41,844 nt of DNA from Clostridia bacterium (GCA_022799935.1 JAAWPK010000008.1:1-41844); one strand, 5' to 3'; shown: positions 19,263-29,487, numbered from the stretch's first letter. The notes: generated by a model from the letters alone, not told the origin. A program made the numbers and translations.

Positions 19263-21246
19263 TTATTCTGCTTTTGCTTTTCTTGTTCTCTTTTTTGTAG
19301 TTCCTGTCTTTGTAGCAGTTTTTTCCTTTATTATTGGCTCTACTCCTGCATAACCATCTTTTACTTTAACTTGCCAGTGTTCTTCAACAAACCTATCAAA
19401 ATCTTCGATATCACTGTCATCCATATTGTTTCTCATCTCTATTAAGTTTGTATCAGATATTTTATTTGTTATAACATATCCATCATCAATATATTCAAGT
19501 ATATTAACATATCTATATGTCTCTCTATCTGTAATTTTTGTAAAATAATGTGTTGCATTATCAATAAATTTATCTAATTTTCCTTCTAGTGTTTTTTCTT
19601 TTCTATGATCAAATGTATATTCATTTTTATTTTCTACTGGTATACATTCAGTAATTCTTTCAATATATCTTCTTCCTCTAAAGTCTTTTACTAAGTGAAT
19701 ATCAAAGTTTAATACTTGTATAACTTGCTCTTCTGCTGTTTTTTCATCTTTGAATACACCAGTTCTAAGCATTGAGTTTCTAAGTGCTGTAACTAGGTTA
19801 GGGAAAGTTTTAGCATGGTGAGTAAATAGTGTAAACTTAGAAGCAACTTGAGCAGCTTGTATCATCCATGCAGCAACTGGGTCTGTTGCAACCTCTCCGA
19901 ATGATATTTACAGAACCGTCAGTTTTCTTTTGAACATCTAGTCCCTCTTGTCCAGAAACTGTTTCAGTTTCTCTAAATGATAATATGTTTCTTGTTGGAT
20001 ATATTTTTCTTAAGTGAAGCTCGAATGCAACCTCTTGAACCCTTATGTTCATAGTTTCATATATGTTTTCTATCATCGCCATAAGCATTGTTGTTTTACC
20101 ACAACCTTGCTCACCAGTAAGTGATATTATTCTTGCTCCTTTTACTAGGAATTTTAATAAATCTATTGCTTCATCTTTTCCATCACATGTTATAATCTGT
20201 TCTAGTGTTGCACGCTTTACATCGAATTTTCTTACAAAGAATGCCCATGTTTCAGAGAATGATGGTCTAACAACAACGACACGAGAACCATCTTTCATTT
20301 CATTGATTTTATAACCATTTGAATCTGATAATTGTCCTGGATTGTTATATTTGTATATATTTTGGCAAACTCTCTTTAGCTCACTCTCTGTACCAAATGT
20401 TAAAAATGCAAGTCTTATTGATACACCATGGAAGAATATCCATATACTATCACATGCTCTTGGTACTTTATTTTCTAGTATTTGATCTAAGTAATCTCCA
20501 TCTGTTTGAGCAACTTGACTTAAAAAGCTTTCAGGAAGTCCTGATACACCACCTGATACACCATCTATGTTCATATCTCTTACTTCATCTATACTACTAT
20601 AACCTTTATATTGTTGATAAATTCTTTGTACTACTACACTTAATTTATCTTTATAACTTAAAACTATATTTTCTTTTTCAAATATATCATCTATTTCTTC
20701 TGATGTTATTACATAAGAAGGTTTTGATTCACCAGAAATATATTTTAAAGAATCAAGATTATATTTCTTTATAAGTTCAGTCAAAGCCTCATATCCAAAC
20801 TGTTGCTTATATACATAAATTAATATATCAAATTTATCTTGGGCTGTTAATAATGAAGGTATGTCAAAAGGAATAGCTTTTGATATATTAGTCTCATCTG
20901 TGCCATATTCTTTAGATAATAAGTCAAAGATTAATTCCTTAACATATTTTTTATCATTAACATCGCCATATGTACAACCTTTTAAAGCTTTTTTCAACTC
21001 GTATTTTTTATTCTTTCTTCTTTTTAATTCTTCTTCTGATAATCCTATATCATATAAGTTTATTTTAGTAATTTCATCCAATCTTCTTTTTACAAAAGCT
21101 GTCATCATTTCTAGTGTATATGTTTTATCGTCTTTTTCTACATCTTCTTCAACTTCTTGATTTTTTCTTGCTACTAATATTCTTGCAACTATGAAACCAG
21201 CTATTGCTAAGACTAGTAAAATTGCTAACATGTTCATTAAATTCAT
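19263..21246 (-). CDS. cpaF: CpaF/TadA-type secretion ATPase; one CGG(+1)Gly site
   Basis: About 660 residues. An unusual N-terminal membrane helix (about 4-22) and a long helical N-terminal part precede the ATPase core with P-loop GEQGCGKTT (from about 378). The normal frame ends in a short nonsense tail after NII. CGG (CCG 19897-19899) read as C plus GGA gives Gly450 and NIIGEVATDPVAAWMIQAAQ, matching the conserved GE(V/L)R region of these ATPases, then TLFTHHAKTF, the His-box. It powers pilus assembly with the GspF-type protein downstream. Out-of-frame GAC GGT shortly before the site is harmless. Confidence 0.9.
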
Positions 21247-21272
21247 AACTAGGATTCCTCCTTCTTAGTTCT

Positions 21273-22127
21273 TTAAATCCTCATTTGTAGTTCTTGCATT
21301 TTGTAAATTATTGCTTCTTCAGCTCTTTTTAATTCGCTTATAAAAAATGCTGTTCTATCTTCTGTATCATCTAACTTTCTTATTTTTGGATTTAAAAAGA
21401 ATTCTGCTGCTGTTCCCTCTTGCATAGCTTCTGCAAAGAGATGATTATATGGAACTGATAGAATTTCTTTTTTTTCCATTAAGTCTCTTGTTACATTCTT
21501 TGTTGAATATTTAGAACTTCTATCATATCTATTTATTAAAAACATAGTATTTTTTTGATTTAAAAAGTCTAAATCACTTCTTAGCTTTACCATCTCTGTA
21601 AATTCTGAAGGTTTTTGTTCAACATTTACAATAACAATATTTGATATTTTCAATATTGCCTTAGTTGCTTCCTCATCAAGTCCATTATTTAAATCTACAA
21701 ATACTATATCATAATATTGTCTTGCAATATTTGCAATAGTTTTGCATGAATCATAGATTTTTTTATAATCTATTTTTTCATCTTCTCTATCTTGTGGTCC
21801 TGCTAAGACTTCTAATCTTTTCTTAAAGATCATTCTGGTATAATTAGGTACCATATCGGCGGTAAGTCTGTTTGATAATGCAAGTTTTGACATTCCTTCT
21901 ATTCCAGACTCTAAATCCATTGTATTTTTATTATTAGTAAGTAAATTTACTGTTTTTGTTATTTGATCAAACCCAAATGCTTTCATAGTAACCTGATCAT
22001 TATATTTAGTTGACATTAACAATATTTTATAGTTGTGTTCTACTGCCATGTGTGCAGCTATTGCTAGTGCTGAATGAGTTTGTCCAATTTTGCCTGTATT
22101 ATTATTCCAAAAAGTAACAATTGTCAT
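21273..22127 (-). CDS. MinD/ParA-like ATPase, TadZ/CpaE type
   Basis: 284 residues. MTIVTFWNNNTGKIGQTHSA shows a degenerate deviant Walker A (NNTGKIGQT in place of KGGVGKT), then YDIVFVDLNNG in the Walker B region and IVIVNVEQ. TadZ/CpaE proteins are MinD-like factors that place Tad pilus machinery at sites in the cell. It lies in the operon just before cpaF and 3 bp after a second MinD-like gene. ATP binding may be weakened. Confidence 0.78.
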   Translation of the reverse strand: MTIVTFWNNNTGKIGQTHSALAIAAHMAVEHNYKILLMSTKYNDQVTMKAFGFDQITKTVNLLTNNKNTMDLESGIEGMSKLALSNRLTADMVPNYTRMIFKKRLEVLAGPQDREDEKIDYKKIYDSCKTIANIARQYYDIVFVDLNNGLDEEATKAILKISNIVIVNVEQKPSEFTEMVKLRSDLDFLNQKNTMFLINRYDRSSKYSTKNVTRDLMEKKEILSVPYNHLFAEAMQEGTAAEFFLNPKIRKLDDTEDRTAFFISELKRAEEAIIYKMQELQMRI

Positions 22128-22130
22128 ATT

Positions 22131-22829
22131 CTATCCATCCTTTTCTAAAGTTTTCATTATTTTTGAGATTTCTCTTGTAGGTATTTCCCCATCAAAGAGC
22201 ATTTCCATTAAATACTTTAAGCTATCTTTATAATGATCGCTTAATCTCTTCATTTTAATTCTTGATACTATTTGGTTTTCAACTGTAACACTATAATTTC
22301 CAAGTTCTATTGGAAAGTTTACTATATTTTTATCCCATTTTATTTTATATCCTAATGATAAGTAATCTAAGTACTCATTTTCTTCTTTAAGCATTTGCTT
22401 TGAGAATAATACTTTTGTAAGTTTTGTTGGTACTGTGCATGCACTTAATACTTCTAACCCTCTTTTTAAAGAATATAAATCAAAAGCTGTAACAAAGCAA
22501 TTATTAAAGTTCTTTATTGCATTGAAAGAAACAAACATATCAGGAGTGTCTATATCTATTAAAGCTATATCATACTCTAATTGTTTTTCTCCAATTCCTA
22601 AATATTGTTTTATTTCAGCTTCACTTCTAAAGCCTACTGCAACATCGAATCCCTCAAATTCTGTTATGTATGTTCTAGTTGGAGTAATTGCAGGTACTAT
22701 GTATCTTGCTTTTTGGTTTACTGTTGCATCTATTAATAATACTTTTTTCTTTAGTAAAGTAAGTATTCTAGCAATATATAATATTAAGTCTATTTTATCA
22801 TATCCCCCTATAAAGCCCACTGTTTTCAT
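22131..22829 (-). CDS. MinD-fold protein with degenerate P-loop, pilus locus
   Basis: About 232 residues from the ATG at 22829 (MKTVGFIGGYDKIDLILYIA). A longer TTG start at 22856 is possible. The fold is MinD-like (KKVLLIDATVNQK, EYDIALIDIDTPDMF), but the P-loop GGYDKIDL lacks the usual Lys-Thr/Ser, so it is probably not a normal ATPase. It lies side by side with the other MinD-like gene, which suggests a heterodimer for positioning or regulating the pilus. Confidence 0.7.
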   Translation of the reverse strand: MKTVGFIGGYDKIDLILYIARILTLLKKKVLLIDATVNQKARYIVPAITPTRTYITEFEGFDVAVGFRSEAEIKQYLGIGEKQLEYDIALIDIDTPDMFVSFNAIKNFNNCFVTAFDLYSLKRGLEVLSACTVPTKLTKVLFSKQMLKEENEYLDYLSLGYKIKWDKNIVNFPIELGNYSVTVENQIVSRIKMKRLSDHYKDSLKYLMEMLFDGEIPTREISKIMKTLEKDG

Positions 22830-22869
22830 GCCTAGTTTACCATTCCTTTCCTTCAAGTTGTTTTAACTT

Positions 22870-22909
22870 AGCAAAAAGTAAAGATAATATTTATCTTTTA
22901 CTTTTTGCT
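22870..22909 (-). promoter_or_regulatory. Long hairpin between the first and second pilus-operon genes
   Basis: GCAAAAAGTAAAGATAA and TTATCTTTTACTTTTTGC form an 18-bp stem with a tiny loop. No long T-run follows on the minus strand. It probably processes or partly terminates the transcript so the first gene is made in excess. Confidence 0.5.
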
Positions 22910-22922
22910 TTATCTCTTTTAT

Positions 22923-23810
22923 TTAAATTCCCAAAGAATCAATATATGTTTGTCTTGCAGCTTGTGTTTTTTGTATTTCTTCTTGTATCTTTGACTCTAC
23001 ATTTGATTTAGCTTGTTCATTATAACTATTTTTAGCTTGGTTTATAACATCTCTTTGTGCTCTTGCAGCATCTGTATATCTTGCAGCAAGTGCAGCTTTA
23101 GCTGTTGGTACTATATTAGGATCTGAGTTCATTAAGTTTATTACATTATTACTTACAACATATGTTGGTGTTGTAGCTCCTTGGTTTCCTGCATCTGTAT
23201 ATATTGTAGCATATAGTAATGCACCTTGCATTATATATGCTTCAACTACTGCATTACTCATAGTTAGTATTTCATCTTCTCCTACTTTTATCCATATTGT
23301 ATTTGCATTAGTATCTTCTATATATTTCTTTGATAAAACTATGTAATCTTCACCAGAAGGAAGTCTTAATCTTATATCTATTGTTTGTCCTACTTCTAGT
23401 TTGCTTGGTAAAATTATCATATTATATTCTTGCATTCTTACATCTGCTGTATCTGCTTGTCCTTCTGCATTAATCATATCAGTTGTAAGAACTGTTCCTA
23501 TTTCTAGTTCAATTTTTGCTGTTGCAAGTTCTGTTAAATATGTAGCTGCATTTGCTGATGTTATAGCATTACTTGGAACAGCTGTACTTTCTACTCTTTT
23601 TACTGTAGTTGCTCCTTCTAATCTTTCACCTGAAGCAGTAGCCTGACTTACTACATATACTTGCTTATATTGTATAGCATCTTGCTCTTTCTTTATTTTT
23701 CCTAATTGCATAATTAAAAATGCAATTATTAATCCTGTAATTACTAAAGTTAAAAACATTCCTAATAAAAATGATGTTCTTGCTTTTTTTTGCATTGGAT
23801 TCATTGCCAT
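22923..23810 (-). CDS. CpaB/RcpC-like pilus assembly protein (SAF-type)
   Basis: 295 residues. It has an N-terminal cytosolic tail and a membrane helix (about 13-34), then VYVVSQATASGERLEGATTV, a SAF/CpaB-like beta segment with LEIGTVLTTDMI and LEVGQTIDIRLRLPSGEDYIVLSKK. CpaB proteins sit in the envelope and are linked to Flp pilus assembly. It is the first gene of the operon, directly behind a good promoter, with GGAGG before the ATG. The C-terminus is Ala/Gln-rich and probably helical. Confidence 0.78.
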   Translation of the reverse strand: MAMNPMQKKARTSFLLGMFLTLVITGLIIAFLIMQLGKIKKEQDAIQYKQVYVVSQATASGERLEGATTVKRVESTAVPSNAITSANAATYLTELATAKIELEIGTVLTTDMINAEGQADTADVRMQEYNMIILPSKLEVGQTIDIRLRLPSGEDYIVLSKKYIEDTNANTIWIKVGEDEILTMSNAVVEAYIMQGALLYATIYTDAGNQGATTPTYVVSNNVINLMNSDPNIVPTAKAALAARYTDAARAQRDVINQAKNSYNEQAKSNVESKIQEEIQKTQAARQTYIDSLGI

Positions 23811-23869
23811 AACTTATTTCCTCCTCGTATATTCTGCATAATTTGACAGAATATTTTATCTTATTGATT

Positions 23870-23898
23870 ATTATACTATATTAATATTGAATATACAA
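23870..23898 (-). promoter_or_regulatory. Promoter of the Tad-like pilus operon
   Basis: On the minus strand TTGTAT (23893-23898) and TATAAT (23870-23875) are separated by 17 bp, about 50 bp upstream of the CpaB-like start at 23810. Confidence 0.65.
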
Positions 23899-23955
23899 TA
23901 TTTTATTTATTTTGTAATAAATTTGTAAAATTTCTGTAATATTTTTATGTGTTTC

Positions 23956-24830
23956 TTACAATATATACCTATTTATTGCCTCTGCAACACCACTTGAATT
24001 ACTATCTGGTACTACAATTTTTCCAATATTTCTTTTTTCTAGTGCACTATTTCCCATAACTATTCCGAAGCCCTGCTTCTGTTATCATTTCTAAATCGTT
24101 TATATTATCTCCTATTGCTGCTATCTCATTTTTCTCTATTCCCATATAGTCCGCAAGTTTTTGAATCGCATTCCACTTATTTACATTTTCTTTTGTTATC
24201 TCTGTATAAAAATATTTTAATTCAGCCTTTTCTGTACCTGTTTTTACTATTTTCCTAGACATATTTGAAACTTCTAATATATTTATTTTTCCGAACCTCA
24301 TTTAATTTTTTTAATATTCCATTAAATATCGTTTTAGTTTCATCGCTAATAGTTATTTTAGTTATTTGACCTACATCACTTTCTTTAATATACTTTTCTA
24401 TATTTTCTACTATATTTATATTGGTCTTTTTATCTTCTGCTTTTTTACTGTTTTCATAATAATAATACATTAAATTGTAGTTTAATGATTTTGAAAGTAT
24501 ATATTTTTCTGTATTTATTGTATAATATATACTATTTTCATCACATATTTTTACTATTTTCAATGCAATTTCTTTTGGAATACATTCATTATATAATATT
24601 TTTTTCTTTTTAAGATCATATACTAAAGATCCATTTCCAGATATCATATAGTTATTTGCACCTATTTCATCTGCTATTCCAATTACTGATGATGACATTC
24701 TTCCAGAACACAAAACAATCTCTATATTTTTATTTTTTGCATTTTCTATTGCTTGTTTGTTTTGAATAGAAACATCTCCATAAGAATCTAAAAGAGTTCC
24801 GTCTAAATCTATTGCAATTAATTTATACAT
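23956..24830 (-). CDS. Cof-type HAD phosphatase; two CGG(+1)Gly sites
   Basis: About 290 residues. Motif I IDLDGTLLDSYGD is near the N-terminus, with a C2-type cap and the C-terminal GDNINDLEM motif. The frame breaks at CCG 24291-24293 and 24065-24067. Reading each CGG as C plus GGA gives Gly180 (EVGKINILEVSN) and Gly255 (EAGLGIVMGNSALEKRN), the canonical Cof ending, followed by PDSNSSGVAEAINRYIL and a stop at 23956. These soluble enzymes dephosphorylate sugar phosphates or flavin precursors; the substrate is not predictable. Confidence 0.92.
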
Positions 24831-25110
24831 TTATACCTCCAAATTTTTTCATATGATTTTTTATTATATAGTATAGCATATTATATTAAAGAGTTCAATA
24901 TTTCGACATCGAATTCAATATATTGCTATATTTGCCATATTTAGTTCGTTTTTTTTTAATATTTATTTTGTTATTTTATTTTTTACAAATATTTCTTGTT
25001 TATTTCTTTATTTTTTGTGCATTATATATATTGAAAAACGAGATATACATTATTTTGTTTTTCGAATTATAACAAATATAAAATTAACTTTCCTAGGAGG
25101 TGAATTAAGA

Positions 25111-25317
25111 ATGGCAACATCAAACAACAACAAAAAAGTAGTTCCAGAAGCTATGGACGCTTTAGATAAGTTCAAATATGAAGTAGCTAGTGAAGTAGGT
25201 GTTAATTTAAAAAACGGATACAACGGTGATATATCTTCAAAAGATGCTGGTAAAATCGGTGGTAACATGGTTAGAAAATTAATACAAAAAGCTGAAAACC
25301 AAATGATTGGTAAATAA
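25111..25317 (+). CDS. Alpha/beta-type small acid-soluble spore protein (SASP)
   Basis: 68 residues from the ATG at 25111, with AGGAGG at 25095-25100. A longer in-frame start has no ribosome binding site. It has the germination-protease site YEVASEVGV and the conserved KDAGKIGGNMVRKLIQKAE segment. SASPs coat spore DNA and protect it from damage and are degraded at germination. Out-of-frame CGG (AAC GGA, ATC GGT) leaves the frame intact. Expression is expected in the forespore under sigma-G; I could not define that promoter with confidence. The 280-bp gap before it is otherwise featureless. Confidence 0.95.
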   Translation: MATSNNNKKVVPEAMDALDKFKYEVASEVGVNLKNGYNGDISSKDAGKIGGNMVRKLIQKAENQMIGK

Positions 25318-25386
25318 GTTTTATACTAGTTTTTAACAATATCTAAATTTTAGGTTAGGAGTATAAATTTTGCTTTTATATACATA

Positions 25387-25418
25387 AAGGCAGGGTTTGT
25401 ACCCCTGCCTTCTTTTTA
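25387..25418. terminator. Shared terminator of SASP and amidase genes
   Basis: AAGGCAGGG (25387-25395) pairs with CCCTGCCTT (25403-25411), then CTTTTT. The genes converge here. A near-copy of this hairpin lies at 26214-26246. Confidence 0.8.
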
Positions 25419-25419
25419 T

Positions 25420-26100
25420 TTAAAGAAGTTTTTTAACTTTTCTAATAAACTCATTCATTCTATTATCTTTTAATATAGTATGAGGACAATCTTTACCAGA
25501 AAAATCATGATGAGTCTTTATATCTGATGTGTCTAATTTATATTCTTTAAGTAGATATGCTACAAGTTTAGTTGCATTCTCAAATGTTTTATTAAACTTT
25601 CCATCTTTATTTACACATAATTCTATTCCAACTCCATATCTATTACCAATATCTGTAGCTGCATGATGTGCAATTTCATTATCTGGAATATGATGATATA
25701 TTTCTTTATCATCTACAGTATAATGCCAAGATGTAGAATCTTTGCTATTTTTTAGAAATTTAGCATGATTTTTTGCTCCTGTACCCTTTTCAAAATTATC
25801 TGTCTCATGAATTACTAAATATTTTATTTTTCTTTTTATTCCTGGTCTTGTTTCTGTGCCACTATCAATTAGTTCTGTATGTACAGGTACTTTAAACACT
25901 TCATCAGGAAAACTTGATTCTTCTGTTATTTCATCTTCATCATCTTTTGCAATTTTACTAGATCTATTATCATTTATCTTATAACTATTATCCATATATA
26001 ATTTAAGAGAAAAAGCACCAATTATTAGTAAAAGTATTATTATAAAAATCAAATTTTTCTTCTTACTTTTCTTCTTACTTTTTTTCTTCTTTTTTCCCAT
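25420..26100 (-). CDS. N-acetylmuramoyl-L-alanine amidase (Amidase_2) with membrane anchor
   Basis: 226 residues. A very Lys-rich start (KKKKKSKKKSKKKN) precedes a membrane helix (about 17-32) and a short linker. The Amidase_2 domain follows, with zinc ligands and active-site motifs KYLVIHETDN, SWHYTVDDKEIYHHIPD, IAHHAATDIGNRYGVGIELC and THHDFSGKDCPH. It cleaves the bond between MurNAc and L-Ala in the wall and resembles CwlA/CwlH-type amidases, which often act in spore cortex or mother-cell wall lysis. Hairpins of the same sequence flank it. Confidence 0.9.
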   Translation of the reverse strand: MGKKKKKSKKKSKKKNLIFIIILLLIIGAFSLKLYMDNSYKINDNRSSKIAKDDEDEITEESSFPDEVFKVPVHTELIDSGTETRPGIKRKIKYLVIHETDNFEKGTGAKNHAKFLKNSKDSTSWHYTVDDKEIYHHIPDNEIAHHAATDIGNRYGVGIELCVNKDGKFNKTFENATKLVAYLLKEYKLDTSDIKTHHDFSGKDCPHTILKDNRMNEFIRKVKKLL

Positions 26101-26213
26101 ACATTTACCTCAAAAAAATTAATTAAGTATCTTTTAATTGATTTTATAATAGCATAAAATAGTGCAATTATCAATAAATAAAACCTTACAATATTCTTAA
26201 TTTTATAAATACT

Positions 26214-26246
26214 AAAAGGCAGGGTTTATACATCCCTGCCCATTTT
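26214..26246 (-). terminator. Terminator after the Cys-rich membrane protein gene
   Basis: GGCAGGG (26218-26224) pairs with CCCTGCC (26234-26240), with TTTTAG on the minus side. The stem is identical to the one at 25387. Confidence 0.7.
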
Positions 26247-26256
26247 ATTATAATTG

Positions 26257-26550
26257 TTATTTACAACAATTCTTTTTATTTTTACATTTTGTACATATAG
26301 CAATAATTATACTTAGTACTAATAATATAAACAATACTACTGCAAGCACTATTACTGCGGCTAATGAAGCAAGTATTACTGCACTTAAAGCAGCTCCAAT
26401 TATTACTCCGATAATTCCTATAAATAAGGCTGCAAGTATTGCAATTACTACACATATGCAAGAACATTTATTTTTCTTATTGCCATTACAAGGATGTCTA
26501 TCTTCTTCACACATATCACAATTGTATTTTATTTTCATTTCTTCTATCAT
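26257..26550 (-). CDS. Small Cys-rich membrane protein, unknown
   Basis: 97 residues. The N-terminus carries CDMCEEDRHPC, then CSCICV. The middle is a continuous hydrophobic Ala/Ile/Val stretch (about 31-86) long enough for two helices, and the tail is ICTKCKNKKNCCK. Cys pairs at both ends suggest metal binding or disulfides. GAGGAG precedes the ATG. I do not recognise the family. Confidence 0.6.
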   Translation of the reverse strand: MIEEMKIKYNCDMCEEDRHPCNGNKKNKCSCICVVIAILAALFIGIIGVIIGAALSAVILASLAAVIVLAVVLFILLVLSIIIAICTKCKNKKNCCK

Positions 26551-26634
26551 GTTTTTTCAACTCCTCTTCATAATGTGGATTAATATATTATATTAAGAGA
26601 AGTTAAATAAGTTGACAAATTTCTACTTAATTAT

Positions 26635-27099
26635 TTATTTTTCTTCTACCTTCCTATTACAATTTTGCTTTTCTTTTTCATTTTCTTGCGGACTTGCAAA
26701 ACTCAAATACCAACTAAAACCATTCCTGTTTTCTTCTATTTCTTTTTGTCTTTGTTGTAATTCTTCAAATGTCTGGGGTGGTGCAACTATTAGTGGATTT
26801 CCGTGGTGTCCAATTTGCTGGTGTTGACATACCTGTTTTGTCTGCTGTTTGGAGAGCCTCTACGGTTCTTAATATTTCAGGAATACATCTTCCTACATTC
26901 ATTGGATAAATAAAGATTGTACGAACTACACCTTTATCATCTATTATAAATACATTTCTTACAGTTACATTTGGATTTACTTCATTCGATATCATTCCAT
27001 ATCGTCTTGCAATATTTCCATTTAGATCTGCAATTATTGGAAAAGGAACTTCAATTCCTGTTTTTTGGTATATGTTATCAAGCCACGCCAAATGTGATG
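26635..27099 (-). pseudogene. Peroxiredoxin, 3' fragment (split by element A); one CGG(+1)Gly site
   Basis: This is the C-terminal about 153 residues of a 1-Cys-type (Prx6-like) peroxiredoxin: SHLAWLDNIYQKTG, then VPFPIIADLNGNIARRYGM and VRNVFIIDDKGVVRTIFIYP. CGG (CCG 26801-26803) read as C plus GGA turns the nonsense tail into NWTPGNPLIVAPPQTFEELQ, the family's standard ending, then a stop at 26635. There is no start codon or ribosome binding site of its own. The missing middle lies at 32536-32651 and the 5' part at 40991-41144, so two insertions separate the parts. Confidence 0.9.
27087..27099. other. Element A attachment site, left copy
   Basis: GCCA-A-ATGTGATG at 27087-27099 matches GCCA-G-ATGTGATG at 32536-32548, with no similarity beyond. 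Joining the outer flanks restores the peroxiredoxin frame SNPSHLAWLDNIYQ. The crossover lies within this core; which dinucleotide is exchanged cannot be told. Confidence 0.75.
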
Positions 27100-27161
27100 T
27101 GTTGCTTTTTTTACCAACTTAAATTTATAAAAGAATGATATATTGCTAATTATTTTATAAA

Positions 27162-28776
27162 CTATGCACTTTCGATAAAATTCATATTACTCAATTGTTC
27201 TTTAACAATGTTTAATTCTGAAAAATTAAAGTATATGTATATGTTTTTAAACTCATCTAATTCTATTCTATCTATTAATTCAAATAGTATCCTTTTACTT
27301 GGATTTTCAAATTTCAAAAATTCTTCAATTACTTTGTCAGCTTTTTCTTTATTTTGGTTTATTTGAATATTATTTTGTAATATTTTTATTTTGTCTTGTA
27401 TGTTGAGTTTATCTTTTATTAACTTTTCTTTCTGCTCGATAAAATTTCTTGAATATCTAAAGTAATCATCGTTTGTAATAATTCCATTTAAGTTATCCAT
27501 ATACATTTTATCTAATTTTTTTGACACATCTTCTATGTTGTTTTTTATATTTAATAATTTTTCTTCTTCCACTTTAATAAGTGAAGAATAACTATCTTTA
27601 TTTTTTTCATATATTAATTTTAAAGCATTTTTATCACAAAATGTATTAACTATATCTTTTATATTATGAAGCACTTTATTTTCGAATTTATTATAATTAT
27701 AGTTACAAGTTATACATTTCTTGTCTTTTCCTCTTGCTAAACTACAATCTATATAGCCAATTTTTTTAACTTTCCCACGATAACAAATTCTAAGCTGTCT
27801 ACCACAATTATGGCAAAAGATTAATCCTTTTAATAATTCATTATGTTTTGGTGTTGATAGACTTTTTTTACTTTTTAAAATTTCTTGTGCTTTTATAAAT
27901 GTATCTCTTTTAATGATAGGCTCATGTGTATTTTCTACTCTTATATATTCACTTTCATTTTTAGGTTTTCGTTTTTTTATTTTATAGGAAACAGAAACAC
28001 ATTTATTTTGAACAGTATTTCCAATATATACTTCATTTACAAGCATTGCTCTTATAGATTTAGGATTCCATGTTGTTCTTTGATGTTTTAAACCCAAGTA
28101 TTTACTAGGTGGATCAATTCCTTCTTTGTCTAAAATATTTGATATTCTCTGTAATCCATTTCCATGTAAATATAATTCAAATATTTTTTCTACTACACAA
28201 GATACATTTTTGTCTATTTCTAGCTTATTTTTGCATATTGCACTTTTTTTATAGCCATAGGGAGCAATACTTCCTAAATATTCTCCTTTTAATTCTTTTT
28301 CTCGCAGAACTCCTTTGATTTTTTTAGAAATGTCTTTTGCATACATATCATTTATGATTGCTTTAAATGGTGTTACATCATTATTTGTACTATCCAAAGA
28401 AGTATCTATACCATCTAATATTGAAACATATCTTACATTTTTTTCTGGAAAATAGTTTTCTATATAGTAACCTGTTTTTATATAATCTCTTCCAAGTCTT
28501 GATAAGTCTTTTGTAATTACCATATTAATTTTTTTGTTTTCGATATCTTGTAGCATTCTATTAAAATTAGGTCTATCAAAAGTTGTTCCGTGAAATTCCA
28601 TCATCTTTATATTCATCTATAAAAATAAGCTGATTTTCTTTTATATACCTTTGCAAAATATCTCTTTGATTTGAAATACTATCACTTTCTAACTTGTCTC
28701 CATCTTCACGAGATAAACGTATATATATTCCTACTTTAAATGCTTTATTTGTTGTAATTTGATTGCTAAAACCCAT
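27162..28776 (-). CDS. Large serine recombinase A; one CGG(+1)Gly site
   Basis: About 537 residues from the ATG at 28776, which has GGAGG 6 nt upstream. The resolvase domain has catalytic Ser22 in YIRLSRED. The recombinase domain has IAPYGYKKSA, then a zinc ribbon (FCHNCGRQLRICY) and a coiled-coil tail. CGG (CCG 28588-28590) read as C plus GGA gives Gly63 in DDGISGTTFDRPNF, the universal motif of this family; otherwise the N-terminal catalytic part is cut off. It is 60 bp from the left attachment core, so it is the likely integrase of element A. Confidence 0.93.
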
Positions 28777-28839
28777 TTGCACCTCCATTATTCTAGCAAT
28801 CACCTGCTAGAAAGATTATATAGCTATTAATTCAAATCT

Positions 28840-28977
28840 TCAAGGCTCTTTATCACTTTTAATTGTATCTTTTAAATAGAAAATAAAGCTTTTTTCTATT
28901 TGCTTATTTATATTTTCTTTGTCATTACTAAAGATGCAAAATACTTGTTCTTTTTTATCTGTATTATTTTCACTCAT
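28840..28977 (-). CDS. 45-residue ORF upstream of recombinase A
   Basis: It begins MSENNTDKKEQVFCIFSND, is charged, and has no membrane segment. AAGGTG lies before the ATG. Small genes in this position often accompany large serine recombinases, but I do not recognise this one. It is in the same direction, 63 bp from the recombinase start. Confidence 0.5.
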   Translation of the reverse strand: MSENNTDKKEQVFCIFSNDKENINKQIEKSFIFYLKDTIKSDKEP

Positions 28978-29155
28978 TGTTTATTCACCTTCGTAAATTT
29001 TATTAAAACTAAAGCTAAAAAATGACTAGTTTTTAGCTTGAATTTACGAATACATTAACATGTAATTTTTGTAGTTGATTAAAATGGGTATATAAAAAGA
29101 AAAAAGGGTACAAAAAAAGAAGATATTTATTTTTATCTTCTCTATAACTTGAAAT

Positions 29156-29374
29156 TTATCTTTCCAATTCATCTATTCTTTTATCTATATCTTCCATTGT
29201 TCTAATTGGTAATCCATCAACTTTTGCTCCTTTAGGCCAAGTAATTTTCTTTCCTGTTTTTTGCTCTATATATGCATCTATTTCTTCATCATCCATTTGT
29301 ATTAATTTTTCATATGGTATACCTATTCTTTTTGAAAGTAGTTCTTTAGTTTTATTTGATAATTCATAACTCAT
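29156..29374 (-). CDS. 72-residue soluble protein, unknown
   Basis: It begins MSYELSNKTKELLSKRIGIP, acidic and helical, and ends MEDIDKRIDELER. AGGAGG lies before the ATG. It contains KKITWPKGAKVDGLPIRT. This may be a small antitoxin-like or accessory protein of element A. No family is recognised. The 178 bp between it and the 45-residue ORF hold nothing I can assign. Confidence 0.5.
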   Translation of the reverse strand: MSYELSNKTKELLSKRIGIPYEKLIQMDDEEIDAYIEQKTGKKITWPKGAKVDGLPIRTMEDIDKRIDELER

Positions 29375-29451
29375 TTTACATCCCTCCTAGATGTTATTTT
29401 ATCAAAAAGTATTTATAAATACAATAGCAATTTTTTGTTATAAAAAATTAC

Positions 29452-29487
29452 CGAATATTGAGGATCATTTTTAATGCCCAATATTCG
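29452..29487. terminator. Hairpin cluster in the 29375-29615 gap
   Basis: CGAATATTG (29453-29461) pairs with CAATATTCG, T-flanked on the minus strand as expected for a terminator after the Abi gene. Two further small hairpins follow: GGTGT-TTTG-ACACC (about 29505-29518) and TCTC-CGA-GAGA (about 29551-29561). No protein gene fits the 241-bp gap. Confidence 0.5.

Noticed and set aside
26257..26550. Bacteriocin precursor suggested by Cys-rich ends
   Set aside because: A long double hydrophobic core and no neighbouring processing or export genes make this unsupported.
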